From: Plectonema cf. radiosum LEGE 06105
Lineage (GTDB): Bacteria > Cyanobacteriota > Cyanobacteriia > Cyanobacteriales > Nostocaceae
Assembly (NCBI RefSeq): GCF_015207665.1
Contig: NZ_JADEWL010000012.1
Location: 1 to 64,000, forward strand
Direction of reading: 5' to 3'
DNA length: 64,000 bases
Positions 53,346-63,417 of the stretch are shown here, one piece after another. The notes beneath the pieces were generated by a model. The model ran no database searches. It worked only from the letters and a program-made list of their open reading frames with translations, and had not been told where the DNA came from. The translations under genes and the position numbers were made by a program. The first letter of the stretch is position 1; each line of letters begins with the position of its first letter.

Positions 53346-54380
53346 TTATTTTGGAGAGCTTTCTATCTTGCCTAAAACTATCGCAACTCCGCGAGTTGCA
53401 TCAAACTCCTGGCAAAATAAGATAATTGATATTGTCATCGGCACACCTAATATTGCACCAGGAATTCCCCAAACCCATCCCCAAAATACAATAGAAACTA
53501 AAGCAATAAAAGGTGATAGTTGCAGACTTTTTCCTTCTACCCATGGATCGACAAAATTACCCATCACCACTTGGATAACAGCCAATCCGATTAAAGTAGC
53601 AACACCTCCACCGGCTCCTTGAAATATAAACGCGACAAGAGTTGGTGGGATAACAGCAATAATTGAACCTAATGTAGGAATATAGTTGAGAACAAATGCG
53701 ATTAATCCCCAGACAAAGGCTAAATCCACTCCTAAAACAAAACACCAGATGCCAGTTAAAATACCCGTTAAAAAACTGGTAAGCGTCATAACTAAAATAT
53801 AACGCCGTAATTTTTCGCTAGTATTTCCCACAGCATCAATAATGCGATCGCCAGTTCGAGAAGAAAAAGCTCTTTGCACCTTCTTCCGGTATTGACTGAC
53901 TTCTAAAAGCAGCAATACGAGCAATGACACCACTAAAACAAACAAGCTTATTGTTGATAACAACGACTTAACCCCGCCAATAGCTTGCTGCGTAAATTGA
54001 GATAATGAGCCATTAAAATTAGAAGTGAACTGTCCAATTGGCAAACCACGAGAGCTAGCCCATGATTCCGCTGTTTCCACCATTTGTTGGAGTTGATTGA
54101 GATATTGAGGAACTTTAGGTTCAATAATCTCCGCACTCAATGACAAAATTCCTACCCCCAAACCTAATATTCCCAAAAGAAGTAGTAAAACTAAAATCAG
54201 ACTCAACCAACGAGGTAAACGGTGTTCGAGATGACTTTGGACTGGATGCACTAAAATAACAATAAAAAATGCAAACGCTAAAGGCATAGAAATAGGTTGA
54301 GTCGCTTTCAGAGCCGCTACAATCAAAATGATGGCAATGATTGCCATTAAGATTTGGGTTGTTTTGTTCGACAACTGCAT
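53346..54380 (-). CDS. AI-2E (PerM) family transporter
   Basis: A 344-residue membrane protein with about eight helices and the family layout: two early helix pairs, a soluble central part (EIIEPKVPQYLNQLQQMVE), then helices with FVWGLIAFVLNYIPTLGSIIAVIPPTLVAF and GNFVDPWVEGKSLQLSPFIAL. The family includes putative AI-2 exporters and Na+/H+ antiporter-like proteins; the substrate here is unknown. It is downstream of the glycine-zipper stress protein at 54449 on the same strand. Confidence 0.9.
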   Translation of the reverse strand: MQLSNKTTQILMAIIAIILIVAALKATQPISMPLAFAFFIVILVHPVQSHLEHRLPRWLSLILVLLLLLGILGLGVGILSLSAEIIEPKVPQYLNQLQQMVETAESWASSRGLPIGQFTSNFNGSLSQFTQQAIGGVKSLLSTISLFVLVVSLLVLLLLEVSQYRKKVQRAFSSRTGDRIIDAVGNTSEKLRRYILVMTLTSFLTGILTGIWCFVLGVDLAFVWGLIAFVLNYIPTLGSIIAVIPPTLVAFIFQGAGGGVATLIGLAVIQVVMGNFVDPWVEGKSLQLSPFIALVSIVFWGWVWGIPGAILGVPMTISIILFCQEFDATRGVAIVLGKIESSPK

Positions 54381-54448
54381 AGCATATAGAAGAATGTTTA
54401 ATATTTCCGTTTACTTTGGTTGGGGAAATAAAATGAGTGTTAGTAATA

Positions 54449-54964
54449 TCACGCGCTAACTGGTTCTTTATAGCCTTGAATATTCTCTGGTTCAAACTGA
54501 CGTATTACCCTTGTCGCTTCTCTTATTTGAGCTTCAGTTCCCTTAAAAACAATCAAATATTTACCAGCATTCAAACGGTTACGGTAAGCCAACGCATCAC
54601 CGCTACCTACAGTCCAACCGACCGCACCTCCAACTAATATTGCACCCAAGGCTCCAGAAGCGGCTCCTAAAATGCCTCCAATGATATGATTTCCAATAGC
54701 ACCAGCCCAATTAAATATTTCAATTCCCGTAAGTAAATTAAAGGCATAGCCAGCCACAAATCCAAAAGGAATAACCCAGTAAATCAGTTTTTTTGACTGT
54801 TTTCCAGCTTGTTTATTTGGCTGAATCAATCCAAATTCATCTGCACTTTTGTAACCTTCTCCTAGAATGCTTATTTGCTCCTGAGAAAAGTTTTCTTTTT
54901 CAAGGGCAGTATAAGCGGCTTCAACTTGAAAACGATTGGATAATACAGCAATTAAAAAATTCAT
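54449..54964 (-). CDS. Glycine-zipper general stress protein, related to 33514
   Basis: The 171 residues begin with a ferredoxin-like strand set (LIAVLSNRFQVEAAYTALEKE) followed by a hydrophobic Gly/Ala-rich region (GGILGAASGALGAILVGGAVG) and KYLIVFKGTEAQIREATRVI. It is clearly related to the protein at 33514 in layout. It may respond to general stress. The gene ends 69 bp before the transporter gene on the same strand, so both could share a transcript. Confidence 0.8.
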   Translation of the reverse strand: MNFLIAVLSNRFQVEAAYTALEKENFSQEQISILGEGYKSADEFGLIQPNKQAGKQSKKLIYWVIPFGFVAGYAFNLLTGIEIFNWAGAIGNHIIGGILGAASGALGAILVGGAVGWTVGSGDALAYRNRLNAGKYLIVFKGTEAQIREATRVIRQFEPENIQGYKEPVSA

Positions 54965-55667
54965 AAATCAAATTTAAACTTAATAAATTACAAAATGTTA
55001 TATCTTACACCTCTCTGAAAAATAGATTTATTAAAAATTGTTAAACTAAAAAATATTTTTTCAGATGAAGTTGCCCGATTTGTTTTTGGTTATTGACTTT
55101 GGGGTACAAGATATGGTGTGAAATTTCAAAAATGGACTTCAAACTAATGAAAATCAATTTGGGGTTGGAGTAATAACAGTATTGTACCCACAATTACAAA
55201 TGATAAAGTTATCCAAAACAGAACTAAATTAAGTCTCATTGTTTTTTCTGCTATTTCTAAGTTAACTAATAATTAATCAAAAAACTCAAAAAGCACTATC
55301 TACTGTGACTAAGCTAGATTCAAATTTAAACTTGAAAACTTATTTATTTATCCCTCACCCGATAGAATCTGTCTCAAATTAACTTATGTCAAAAGTCTAA
55401 CTACAGCAAGTTGCAATTGTGCAAAATTAACGTATCTAACTTTTCTTCAAGCAAACTAATTAATAGTTTTGACGGTGATACCGCATTTTTTTGTCGAGAC
55501 ACCAAAATAATATTCAAAAAGATTCAGGTTGTTCGTTCGGGACTACCGAAAGAATTACTTCTTGAACGGGTGAGACGTGAGGCTTCTGCCCGATTCAGCT
55601 AAAATAAAGTTGAGCTTAATTTTGAGAAATTCAACTTTTATTTGAGTTAAGTGAAATCACTAGGAAT
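54965..55667. other. Gene-free spacer with decayed frames
   Basis: No gene is convincing. A short frame at 55411-55602 ends VRREASARFS and has no recognisable content. The region is AT-rich, with GC-richer repeat fragments from about 55510 to 55600. It likely contains the promoters of the genes on both sides. Confidence 0.45.
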
Positions 55668-56048
55668 ATGAATAATTTAGGTAAAAAAAGATTGGATTCT
55701 GTATTGGCGATCGCTCGTTATGCTGTAGGTGGTGGAACTTTAGCTGCTGCTCCTCTTCCAGGTGGAGAAGTTCCTAAGCAAATTGTGCTAACTACCTCTG
55801 ATATTTTTATGTATATTTCTATTTGGAAAATCTATTTTGAGGAGGAATTGTCCCATAAGCAAGTGTTGACAATGCTTTCCGAGTTGGGTTTGATTGCAGT
55901 TGCTGCTGCGGGAACAGCATATGTCGTAGCTAAAAGCAGTACCGCAATATTAGCAGAAATTGCCAATCGTTTTGGGCTAGTCGGCTGGGGTATTGCAACA
56001 GGGAATTCCTTCGTATCGATTGACCATGAAAACAGAGGTAGCAGTTAG
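55668..56048 (+). pseudogene. 3'-truncated hydrophobic protein gene fused to a Uma2 remnant
   Basis: The frame encodes a start MNNLGKKRLDSVLAIARYAVG, a hydrophobic middle (LIAVAAAGTAYVVAKSS), then EIANRFGLVGWG. After about 55985 the sequence belongs to another gene in a different frame (Uma2), so the true C-terminus of this protein is lost and the last residues (SIDHENRGSS) are read-through. I do not recognise the family of the intact part. A short protein might still be made. Confidence 0.55.
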
Positions 56049-56406
56049 TGGGGCTAGAATATCTGTGCGTTTACCAGATTTACTGGTATTATCTGAGGAA
56101 TTAGCGACGGAAATGGAAGGGGCAAGCAGATCGATTATATTAATGGATATGCCACCACCTCTACTAGCTGTGGAAGTTGTCAGCCCCAATCAGGAAAAGC
56201 GAGATTATCGTTATAAGCGCAGTGAGTATGCAGCTAGAGGAATAGCCGAATATTGGATTATTGATCCGCTTCAACAACAGGTAATGATATTGGAATTGGT
56301 TGAAGGTTTGTACGAGGAAAAAGTTTATCGAGATAGCGATCGCGTTTTTTCACCTTTATTCCCCCAAATTAATTTAACAGTCGAGCAAGTGTTACAAGCA
56401 AGCTAA
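55985..56406 (+). pseudogene. 5'-truncated Uma2-family nuclease gene
   Basis: From about 55985 the frame encodes QQGIPSYRLTMKTEVAVSGARISVRLPDLLVLSEE, then the PD-(D/E)XK-type core PPPLLAVEVVSPN, YKRSEYAARGIAEYWIIDP and the tail PQINLTVEQVL. This is the last two thirds of a Uma2-type putative endonuclease. About 65 N-terminal residues are missing, and a TAG lies just upstream of the frame. It overlaps the end of the preceding decayed frame, marking a gene-fusing deletion. Confidence 0.75.
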
Positions 56407-56449
56407 TGCGGATGCTTCTCCCATGTCGCTTTTTAACATTAAAGGTAAT

Positions 56450-57661
56450 TCAAAATATAGATACTTTATCAGTTTTTTCCCAAGGCAATTCTAAATCCAT
56501 TCTGCCCATGTGTCCGTAACTCGCTAGCTGTTGATAAAATTTACCTTGATTGAGAGAGGGTAATAATCTCAGATTAAACTGGCGAATAATTCCTGCTAGA
56601 CGGAAATCAAAATGCTGTTGAAGTTGCTCGATGATTTGTTCTTCAGCAATTTTACCCGTACCAAAAGTTTCTACTTCAATACTTACTGGTCTAGCTTGCC
56701 CAATGGTATAACTAAGCTGTACTTCACATTCATCTGCAATATTTGCTGCTACAATGTTTTTGGCTGCATAACGAGCAGCATATGCAGCTACTCTATCTAT
56801 GCGGATTGGGTCTTTACCGCTAAGTGCTGCGCCACTATGTTTAGCATATTCGCCATAGGTATCGATCGCATTTTTTCTACCAGTTAAACCAGCATGACTT
56901 GCTGGGCCTCCAGGGGAGTCTATACCATCGGGGTTAATAAAAATATGGGTATTGGTATCGGGTTGAATACTCTCGTCGGTGAAAGCCGGTTTGATGACGG
57001 TTTCGTAAATTTCCTTTTCCAGTTGTTTCAAGTCGGGATAAGATGAATCTTTTTGACTAGCAACAATTGTAATACTATGGATTCGATAGGGACGGCGATA
57101 TGCCGAAGGCATCACGCTTTGCGTATCGCGATATTCTACTCCTACCTGAGTTTTACCATCTGGGGCGAGATAGGGTAATATTTCTTCCTGTCTCACTTGA
57201 TCTAATCGTCTTGCTAGTTTGTGTGCTAGCCAAATTGGTAAGGGAATCAAAGTCTCGGTTTGATTGCAAGCAAAGCCAAAGACCGTAACTTGGTTTTTCA
57301 CGCCAATTTGCTCTATCTGTGCATCTGTAAGCTGTTTTTCGTCAAATTTCCCTTCTTTACTTACTGGTAATTCTTCTAAACTGGTTAAAATACTACAGGT
57401 TTTATCATTAAATGAAGGTTGGTCATAACCTACATCTTTAATGACTCGTCGCGCTACATTGGTGAAATCAACATTGGTATTGGGTTCAAAACGAGCGGAA
57501 AGAAAGACAATACCCGTTGAGACAGCGCATTCGGTAATTATACGTGAGTAGGGGTCTTGTTGCAGCATACGGTCTACAATAGCATCACTAATGCGATCGC
57601 ACAGCTTATCTGGATGTCCTTGAGTAACTGATTCCGAGGTGAACATGAAGTCTTTTTTCAT
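56450..57661 (-). CDS. Divergent S-adenosylmethionine synthetase (MetK-like)
   Basis: A 403-residue MetK homologue: FTSESVTQGHPDKLCDRISDAIVD at the N-terminus, ECAVSTG, GKDPIRIDRVAAYAARYAAKN and LTGRKNAIDTYG are all present. The usual GGPxGDAGLTGRK reads GGPASHAGLTGRK, so the Asp of the active loop is His. It therefore differs from a housekeeping MetK and may have altered activity. It lies 131 bp downstream of the P-type ATPase gene on the same strand and is probably co-transcribed. ATG at 57661. Confidence 0.85.
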   Translation of the reverse strand: MKKDFMFTSESVTQGHPDKLCDRISDAIVDRMLQQDPYSRIITECAVSTGIVFLSARFEPNTNVDFTNVARRVIKDVGYDQPSFNDKTCSILTSLEELPVSKEGKFDEKQLTDAQIEQIGVKNQVTVFGFACNQTETLIPLPIWLAHKLARRLDQVRQEEILPYLAPDGKTQVGVEYRDTQSVMPSAYRRPYRIHSITIVASQKDSSYPDLKQLEKEIYETVIKPAFTDESIQPDTNTHIFINPDGIDSPGGPASHAGLTGRKNAIDTYGEYAKHSGAALSGKDPIRIDRVAAYAARYAAKNIVAANIADECEVQLSYTIGQARPVSIEVETFGTGKIAEEQIIEQLQQHFDFRLAGIIRQFNLRLLPSLNQGKFYQQLASYGHMGRMDLELPWEKTDKVSIF

Positions 57662-57714
57662 GGTTATTGCTTATTTATGGTGATTTTTTGGCGTTGATAT
57701 GGGAATGATTCAAC

Positions 57715-57780
57715 ATTAATCCTAAAATCTCTGCGTTCCTCTGCGTATCACTCCGTGTCCCTCTGCGTTGAAAAAATGTA
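57715..57780. repeat. CTCTGCGTTCCTCTGCG interspersed repeat
   Basis: GCGTTCCTCTGCGTATCACTCC and CCTCTGCGTTG form degenerate tandem units of the cyanobacterial CTCTGCGTT repeat. Its reverse-oriented relative (AACGCAAAGGTACGC) is at 23672. It fills the gap between the ATPase and MetK genes. Confidence 0.7.
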
Positions 57781-57792
57781 ATTAGGGACAAC

Positions 57793-60744
57793 TTATAAAC
57801 TACTGCTACTAGTTTTTGTACTTTCATTGATGATTAAAGGCAAACCAGCACTACTAGCAATTACCAACCAATCAAGAGGATCGAGAGGAGCTAGTTGCAA
57901 TAGATTACCCAATCCTGGAATAAACAAAGGTAAAAGCTGTAAAGCAGCTGAACCGACTACTGCTCCATCTACATAGGGATTATCCGGTAGTCTTTCGCGA
58001 TCAAAAATACTATGGGTTTCGGAACGACAGCTAACCGTATGCAGCACTTGTGCCAAAGTTAAACTCATAAACAAGATTGTGCTGGCTTGGGGTTTTTGTC
58101 CATATTTGAGCAAACCATAACTATAAGCAGTTAGTGCGCTAGTGGAAATTACTCCCGATTCTACGGCAATACGTTCAAAGTCAGACCGTTTAATAATCGG
58201 TTGATCGGGGTTGCGGGGAGGACGGTTTAAAACTTCTGGTTCTGGAGCTTCCATTGCTAAAGCTAGTCCGGGAAAAATATCCGAAACTAAATTCAGCCAC
58301 AGCAATTGCATGGTATTGAGAGGTTCTCCCAGTCCTAAAGCAGTTGCTGCTGTAGTCACAATGATTTCACTAAGATTAGTAGAAAGCAGGAAATGAACGG
58401 ATTTTCTGATATTGCTATAAATGGTTCGTCCCCGACTAACGGCATTAATTATCGTTTCTAGTCGGTCATCTTCAATAACTACATCGGCAACCTCCCTAAC
58501 TACATCGGCTTTACCCGAACCCATTGCTACTCCGACATCAGCTGCTTTTAAAGCGGGGGTATCGTTAATACCATCCCCAGTCATAGCAACAATTTTACCT
58601 TTTCCTTGTAATGCTTGGACGATTTGCAGTTTATCCGCAGGACTAACACGAGCAAAGACATCTACCTGTTGGCAAAGAGCTTGTAACTTTTCTGACCCAA
58701 CTTCAGCGAGGTCGGAAGAATCAAGGATTTCTAACTTATGGTTGCGGTTGAGATTTAATTTTTTGGCGATCGCATAAGCTGTAGGACTTTGATCTCCGGT
58801 AATCATGACTGTATCGATTCCCGCCTGATGGAATTGTTCCATTAACTGGGCTACTCCTTGCCGAATTGGGTCTGCCATTCCGGTTAAGCCAAGCCAAATT
58901 AGGTCGTGTTCGGGGTTTTCATTCCCGTTATCCACATAAGCATAAGCAACTCCTAATACCCGTAGTGCTTTACCTGCCATGCGCTCATTTTCTAATTCTA
59001 AAGCTTGTTTATCTTCTTGTGTTAAGCTTACAACTTCACCATTTTTACTCACCCTGGTGCAGATTTTGATTACTTCTTCGGGACTACCTTTAACCGCGAT
59101 TAAGATTTGCTCACCTTCGGTTTTATGAACCGTAGTCATAATATTGCGGTTTTCGGTGCGGGGATAAGTTTTAATTAGAGGATGTTTGGCTTTGAAAGCT
59201 GGAATATCCATACCCGCAGCTATTGCCATGTAAATTAAGGCATTTTCGGTAGCAGAACCTTTGACCTCGTATTTTCCATCTTCTCCTGGAATTACTTCAG
59301 ATTCGCTACAGAGAACTACTACCTGTAATAGTTTAGACAAAGCTTCAGATTCCGATGGATTAAATTCTATATTATTATTATTGTTATCTTTAATAAAACC
59401 ATTGTCAGATAGGGTAATAATACCAATATCAATATGCACCTCGGCAACTATCATTTGATTTTGGGTAATCGTTCCCGTCTTATCCAGACAAATAGTCTGA
59501 ACCGAACCCAGCGCTTCTACCGCATTCAAACCACGAATGAGAATATGACGCTTTCTCATATCATGCATTCCCAAAGCGAGAGTAGTAGTTGCAATGGTTG
59601 GTAAGCCTTCGGGTACCGAAGCCACAGCTAGGGAGATAGCAGTTTTGAGCATCGGTAAAAAACCATAACCCCGCAGCACCCCAAGAGCAAAAGTAAATCC
59701 GCAGACTCCGCTACAAAGCAAAACCAATTGGGAGCCAACTTCATCTAATTGTTTTTGTAGGGGAGTTTGACTCGATTCCGCTTGACTAACCATCCCCTGT
59801 ATTTTTCCCATTTCGGTAAATTTGCCCGTGGCTACCACTACAGCTTTTCCTTTACCTGCGGTTACAAATGTTCCTTTGTAAACCATATTGGTACGTTCTC
59901 CCAAAGGAATATTCTCCCCTGTAAGAGTTTCCGTATTTTTACTAACGGCAATACTTTCTCCTGTTAAAGCTGATTCATCTATACTCAGATTATCGGTTTC
60001 AATGAGCCGAGCATCGGCAGCGATATAACTGCTATTCTCGATAATTAGAATGTCTCCAACAACTATTGCTTCAATCTCTATTTTCTGCTGTTCGCCATTT
60101 CTAATAACTAATGCTGATGGTATTTCATCGCTTTGTAGAGAATTAATAATTTTTTCTGACTGGCTTTCAGTAATATAGCCAATCACAGAATTGGTCAAAA
60201 TTACTCCAGTAATCGCGACTGCATCCGCAAATCCTCCACTAATAAGAGAAATTCCCGATGCTACACCTAGTAAAGCTACGGGTAGAGATTGAAACTGGTC
60301 AGCAAATATACTCCAATCAGAACGTGATTTGGATTTAACAAGGGCATTTCTACCGTATCGTTCTAGATTTTGACTAACAGTATCGCTATCTAATCCAGAA
60401 TCTTGAGAAGATGAGAATTTTTCTAAAACTGAATTTGAATCTAGTAGATGCCAATTTTCTGTGGGCTGTTCTTCTGCTTCAAGAGCTTTTTGGCGCGATT
60501 CCGGTTTTTGTTGTTGATAATTAGCAATGCTTTTTTCAATTAGAACCGCAATTTCCGCATCTGATTTATCGGGCTTAAATTTAACCAACAAGTTACCCGT
60601 CAAAGAGCTAGCTGTTACCCCGATTATTTCTGTATATTGGGAAAGCGATCGCTCTAAATATTTTTGCAGCGATACCGAACGATAAAGTTCTCGAACATAA
60701 TATCTCGCCCTTCCTTTAATAGAGGTATGTATTGCTTGTACCAT
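57793..60744 (-). CDS. P2-type cation-transporting ATPase, Ca2+-like
   Basis: A 983-residue P-type ATPase. The phosphorylated Asp421 is in CLDKTGTITQNQM, TGES marks the actuator domain, and TGDGINDTPALKAADVGVAMG marks the hinge. In helix M4 PEGLP (VASVPEGLPTIATTTLALG) is the Ca2+/P2-type pattern rather than CPC of heavy-metal pumps. The first ~75 residues look like a degenerate metal-binding-like or regulatory domain (AIHTSIKGRARYYVRELYR), and no CxxC is there. It is expected to export Ca2+ or another divalent cation. The divergent MetK gene follows. Confidence 0.93.
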   Translation of the reverse strand: MVQAIHTSIKGRARYYVRELYRSVSLQKYLERSLSQYTEIIGVTASSLTGNLLVKFKPDKSDAEIAVLIEKSIANYQQQKPESRQKALEAEEQPTENWHLLDSNSVLEKFSSSQDSGLDSDTVSQNLERYGRNALVKSKSRSDWSIFADQFQSLPVALLGVASGISLISGGFADAVAITGVILTNSVIGYITESQSEKIINSLQSDEIPSALVIRNGEQQKIEIEAIVVGDILIIENSSYIAADARLIETDNLSIDESALTGESIAVSKNTETLTGENIPLGERTNMVYKGTFVTAGKGKAVVVATGKFTEMGKIQGMVSQAESSQTPLQKQLDEVGSQLVLLCSGVCGFTFALGVLRGYGFLPMLKTAISLAVASVPEGLPTIATTTLALGMHDMRKRHILIRGLNAVEALGSVQTICLDKTGTITQNQMIVAEVHIDIGIITLSDNGFIKDNNNNNIEFNPSESEALSKLLQVVVLCSESEVIPGEDGKYEVKGSATENALIYMAIAAGMDIPAFKAKHPLIKTYPRTENRNIMTTVHKTEGEQILIAVKGSPEEVIKICTRVSKNGEVVSLTQEDKQALELENERMAGKALRVLGVAYAYVDNGNENPEHDLIWLGLTGMADPIRQGVAQLMEQFHQAGIDTVMITGDQSPTAYAIAKKLNLNRNHKLEILDSSDLAEVGSEKLQALCQQVDVFARVSPADKLQIVQALQGKGKIVAMTGDGINDTPALKAADVGVAMGSGKADVVREVADVVIEDDRLETIINAVSRGRTIYSNIRKSVHFLLSTNLSEIIVTTAATALGLGEPLNTMQLLWLNLVSDIFPGLALAMEAPEPEVLNRPPRNPDQPIIKRSDFERIAVESGVISTSALTAYSYGLLKYGQKPQASTILFMSLTLAQVLHTVSCRSETHSIFDRERLPDNPYVDGAVVGSAALQLLPLFIPGLGNLLQLAPLDPLDWLVIASSAGLPLIINESTKTSSSSL

Positions 60745-60860
60745 AAAAAATCTTTGAACACTTTTACCGAATCTTTGGAAGCGTTTAAAACAGCTATGTC
60801 TATATTAATGTTTTTTCACTGGTTTGAATTTAGATGCGTTTGCCCTATACTCAACGGCGA

Positions 60861-62879
60861 TTAAAACTTGAACCCCAACAAATTCCAATAGTTCAGAACT
60901 GGAATGAAAATCACTGCGGCTATAGTAACTATAGAGTAGAGCGATCGCCCCCAGAAAGACCAAGAGCGGCTTGTCCAAGCTAGGACGGTAAATACTAACA
61001 ATCCTACCGTCACAAAGGCGGATATCAACGGAAGACAAAGTAAAGCCACAACAACAGCTGGTACACCATACACAAGCTTCCACAAGCCTATTATCCACAG
61101 TGATAAAGGCAAGCCAACGATGAATACTAGATTTAAAGTACCAACTAAACCTGCTATTGCCCATGCAGTATTATGTCGCCCATTAGGAAGAAAAGACTTT
61201 CCTCTGAAACGACGAATCAAAGGGCGTATAGTCCAGATGATAGAAGCTAACAAGAAAACTATTGTACAAAAGGCAATAATTCCCAACTGCATCCAAGTAG
61301 TTTCATACCAATGAACTTTCTCATAAGCTCCTATTTTAGGCCAAACTGGATTAAATGCAAATGCGATTTTACCATCAACTGCACCAAAAGCAGTATATGC
61401 ATCATCATCAGACCGCTTAAATAACAAAGGTTCTACAGGCAATAACCGTATTTTTGAAGGAGATGTTAGAAAAAACAGACTGGGTGACGAAACCACCAAA
61501 GCCCCCTTACCATCTTTCTTGATATTAAGATGCTCAAATGGTGCAGATACTTTAGCGAGGGTATGGTGGGGGTACTCTAAATCCCAATAAGTTCCTGTAA
61601 ACTGATTGAGTTGTTCCTCAGTCAAGGAAATAGTTTTCGGAGGAGCAGGTTTTTTAGCAACAGGGAAATAGGTGTCTAAAAACGGAGTGAGGAATTCGCT
61701 ACTCACCCCAGTAAAGCTATTAGTAGCAATAAAAATACCAATATTTTGGTCGGGCATCAAAGTTAAAGAGCTAGAATAACCACGCAAACTGCCCAAGTGT
61801 CCTATCATCCGCATATTGTTTTCTAAACGTTCCCGAAAACTATAGCCAGTTCCAGGTAGTTTGGGATGGTGGGTGAAGTGCTGTTCGTGCATCAATCGTA
61901 CAGTATCTTCCTCAAGTATCCGTGAATTTTCAAAACGATCAAGAAGTAGATGGGCAATCATAAAGTTAGCCATATCTGTAGCCGTCGCACTCATTGCTGC
62001 ACTAGGAGCAATATTCAAATAAAGATACGGAACGGGCTTTAATTGACCGCTTTGATACTGATAACCTACAGCTAAATCATCCGCTAACTCTGGGGGCGGT
62101 GGCTGAAGGAAAGTGCTGCGGTTCATGTTAAGCGGCTGGAAGATGTTTTTATCAATGTATTCAACAAAAGGTGTACCAGAAATTTTTTCTACTAAGTACC
62201 CTAACAAGGCAATACTATGGCTGCTGTAGCTGTATAATTCCCCCGGTTGCCAGATTACAGGTGGCATATATTTTGCCAAGTAATCACCTAAAGGCATCAT
62301 TTCGGTTTCAGTGCGAGCTGCAATGTGAATGCGTCGTTTCGTGGTACCGTCGGTATGAGTCATCATCCTTGCAGCGGTGACTGGCTCCGGGAAGGGATTA
62401 TCTATCTGAAAATCTGTTAAGTACTTGTTGACATCAGCATGCAAGTCCAACTTTCCCTGTTCGTACAATTGCATTGCTGCTGTACTTGTGAAGAGTTTGG
62501 AGAGGGAAGCAACGCGAAAGAGCGTTTTATCTGCAACAACTGGAATCTTTTTGTCTACATTGGCATAACCGTAGCCTTTGGCGAAAAACAGTTTCCCATC
62601 TTTTACCACTGAGATAACAGCACCAGGAATACGGGCTTTTGATACCTGTTCATACATGATATCGTCTACAAAAGCCTCAAATTTCTTTGGATCATTTAAT
62701 TCCCGTGCAGGTAAAGGTGTTTCCGGTGATTCAGGCGGATCAATGGGTTCCTGCTGCTGGGGTTGTGTCAGAGGGAATTGAGAGCCTGCATCGTTTTGAG
62801 CCAGAATCGGTAGACCCGATAGTGATAAAAATAGAACAAACCCGATTAACCCAGCAATCAAACGTTTTATCCACAACAT
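60861..62879 (-). CDS. Serine hydrolase (class C beta-lactamase family) with C-terminal membrane domain
   Basis: About 672 residues from the ATG at 62879; the longer frame adds an unlikely leader. A signal peptide (LWIKRLIAGLIGFVLFLSLSG) is followed by a Pro-rich linker, then a serine beta-lactamase-like domain: VASLSKLFTSTAAM with the SxxK motif (catalytic Ser and Lys), YSSHSIALLGYL (Tyr motif), and HLGSLRGYSS. The C-terminal 200 residues hold four to five membrane segments. It probably acts in the periplasm as an esterase or peptidase. No resistance role is implied. Confidence 0.9.
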   Translation of the reverse strand: MLWIKRLIAGLIGFVLFLSLSGLPILAQNDAGSQFPLTQPQQQEPIDPPESPETPLPARELNDPKKFEAFVDDIMYEQVSKARIPGAVISVVKDGKLFFAKGYGYANVDKKIPVVADKTLFRVASLSKLFTSTAAMQLYEQGKLDLHADVNKYLTDFQIDNPFPEPVTAARMMTHTDGTTKRRIHIAARTETEMMPLGDYLAKYMPPVIWQPGELYSYSSHSIALLGYLVEKISGTPFVEYIDKNIFQPLNMNRSTFLQPPPPELADDLAVGYQYQSGQLKPVPYLYLNIAPSAAMSATATDMANFMIAHLLLDRFENSRILEEDTVRLMHEQHFTHHPKLPGTGYSFRERLENNMRMIGHLGSLRGYSSSLTLMPDQNIGIFIATNSFTGVSSEFLTPFLDTYFPVAKKPAPPKTISLTEEQLNQFTGTYWDLEYPHHTLAKVSAPFEHLNIKKDGKGALVVSSPSLFFLTSPSKIRLLPVEPLLFKRSDDDAYTAFGAVDGKIAFAFNPVWPKIGAYEKVHWYETTWMQLGIIAFCTIVFLLASIIWTIRPLIRRFRGKSFLPNGRHNTAWAIAGLVGTLNLVFIVGLPLSLWIIGLWKLVYGVPAVVVALLCLPLISAFVTVGLLVFTVLAWTSRSWSFWGRSLYSIVTIAAVIFIPVLNYWNLLGFKF

Positions 62880-63417
62880 ATCACGACATATAAATTGTGA
62901 TTTAAATAGTACCGCCCGAACGCGATCTAAATATCTAACTCTCGGACTATTTGTTGAAGGTCTTTCTTGAATTTTAAAACGAAACAACCTGTAGGCTGAT
63001 CTCTAATATGTTTCGTTCGGTTGTGGTCAGCAACTGTGTCTCAAGTTTTATGTACTTTTATATATACATCATACATATATCCCCTAATTGGAGGAAAATA
63101 CCCAAAGCAGCAATATTCAATCAGGACGGTTATTAGCAATCAATAACTCTGACATATGATTGATGTTTTCTTAACAATGCCTTCATAACATTGAAATATA
63201 ACAAAACACAAAGCAAGCACCACAAGCTAGTTGAGTAACTATCAGGGTGGTTTCAATAACAGCCACTTGCTCCCGAGGTACTTTCACAAGTTTGAGCGAA
63301 TTGTACCTGTAGAACTAAGCCATTAAATGGAAGTTGGATTTTCATTATCTAATGGCATCAGTTGTGGCTTGTTTTGAATTGATTTTGTTGTGTTGTTACC
63401 AAGAGGTTTTTATCATC
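62880..63417. other. Divergent promoter region
   Basis: No gene. Contains the divergent promoters of the serine hydrolase (minus) and the peptidoglycan-binding protein (plus). TTTTATATATACATCATACATATATCCCC-type AT stretches at 63055-63085 are notable but not a recognised operator. An upstream part of the frame for the next gene is open but I favour the later ATG. Confidence 0.5.

Noticed and set aside
60805-61164. 119-codon minus ORF overlapping the serine hydrolase
   Set aside because: It is a shifted frame of the C-terminal membrane domain of the hydrolase, and no family is recognisable.
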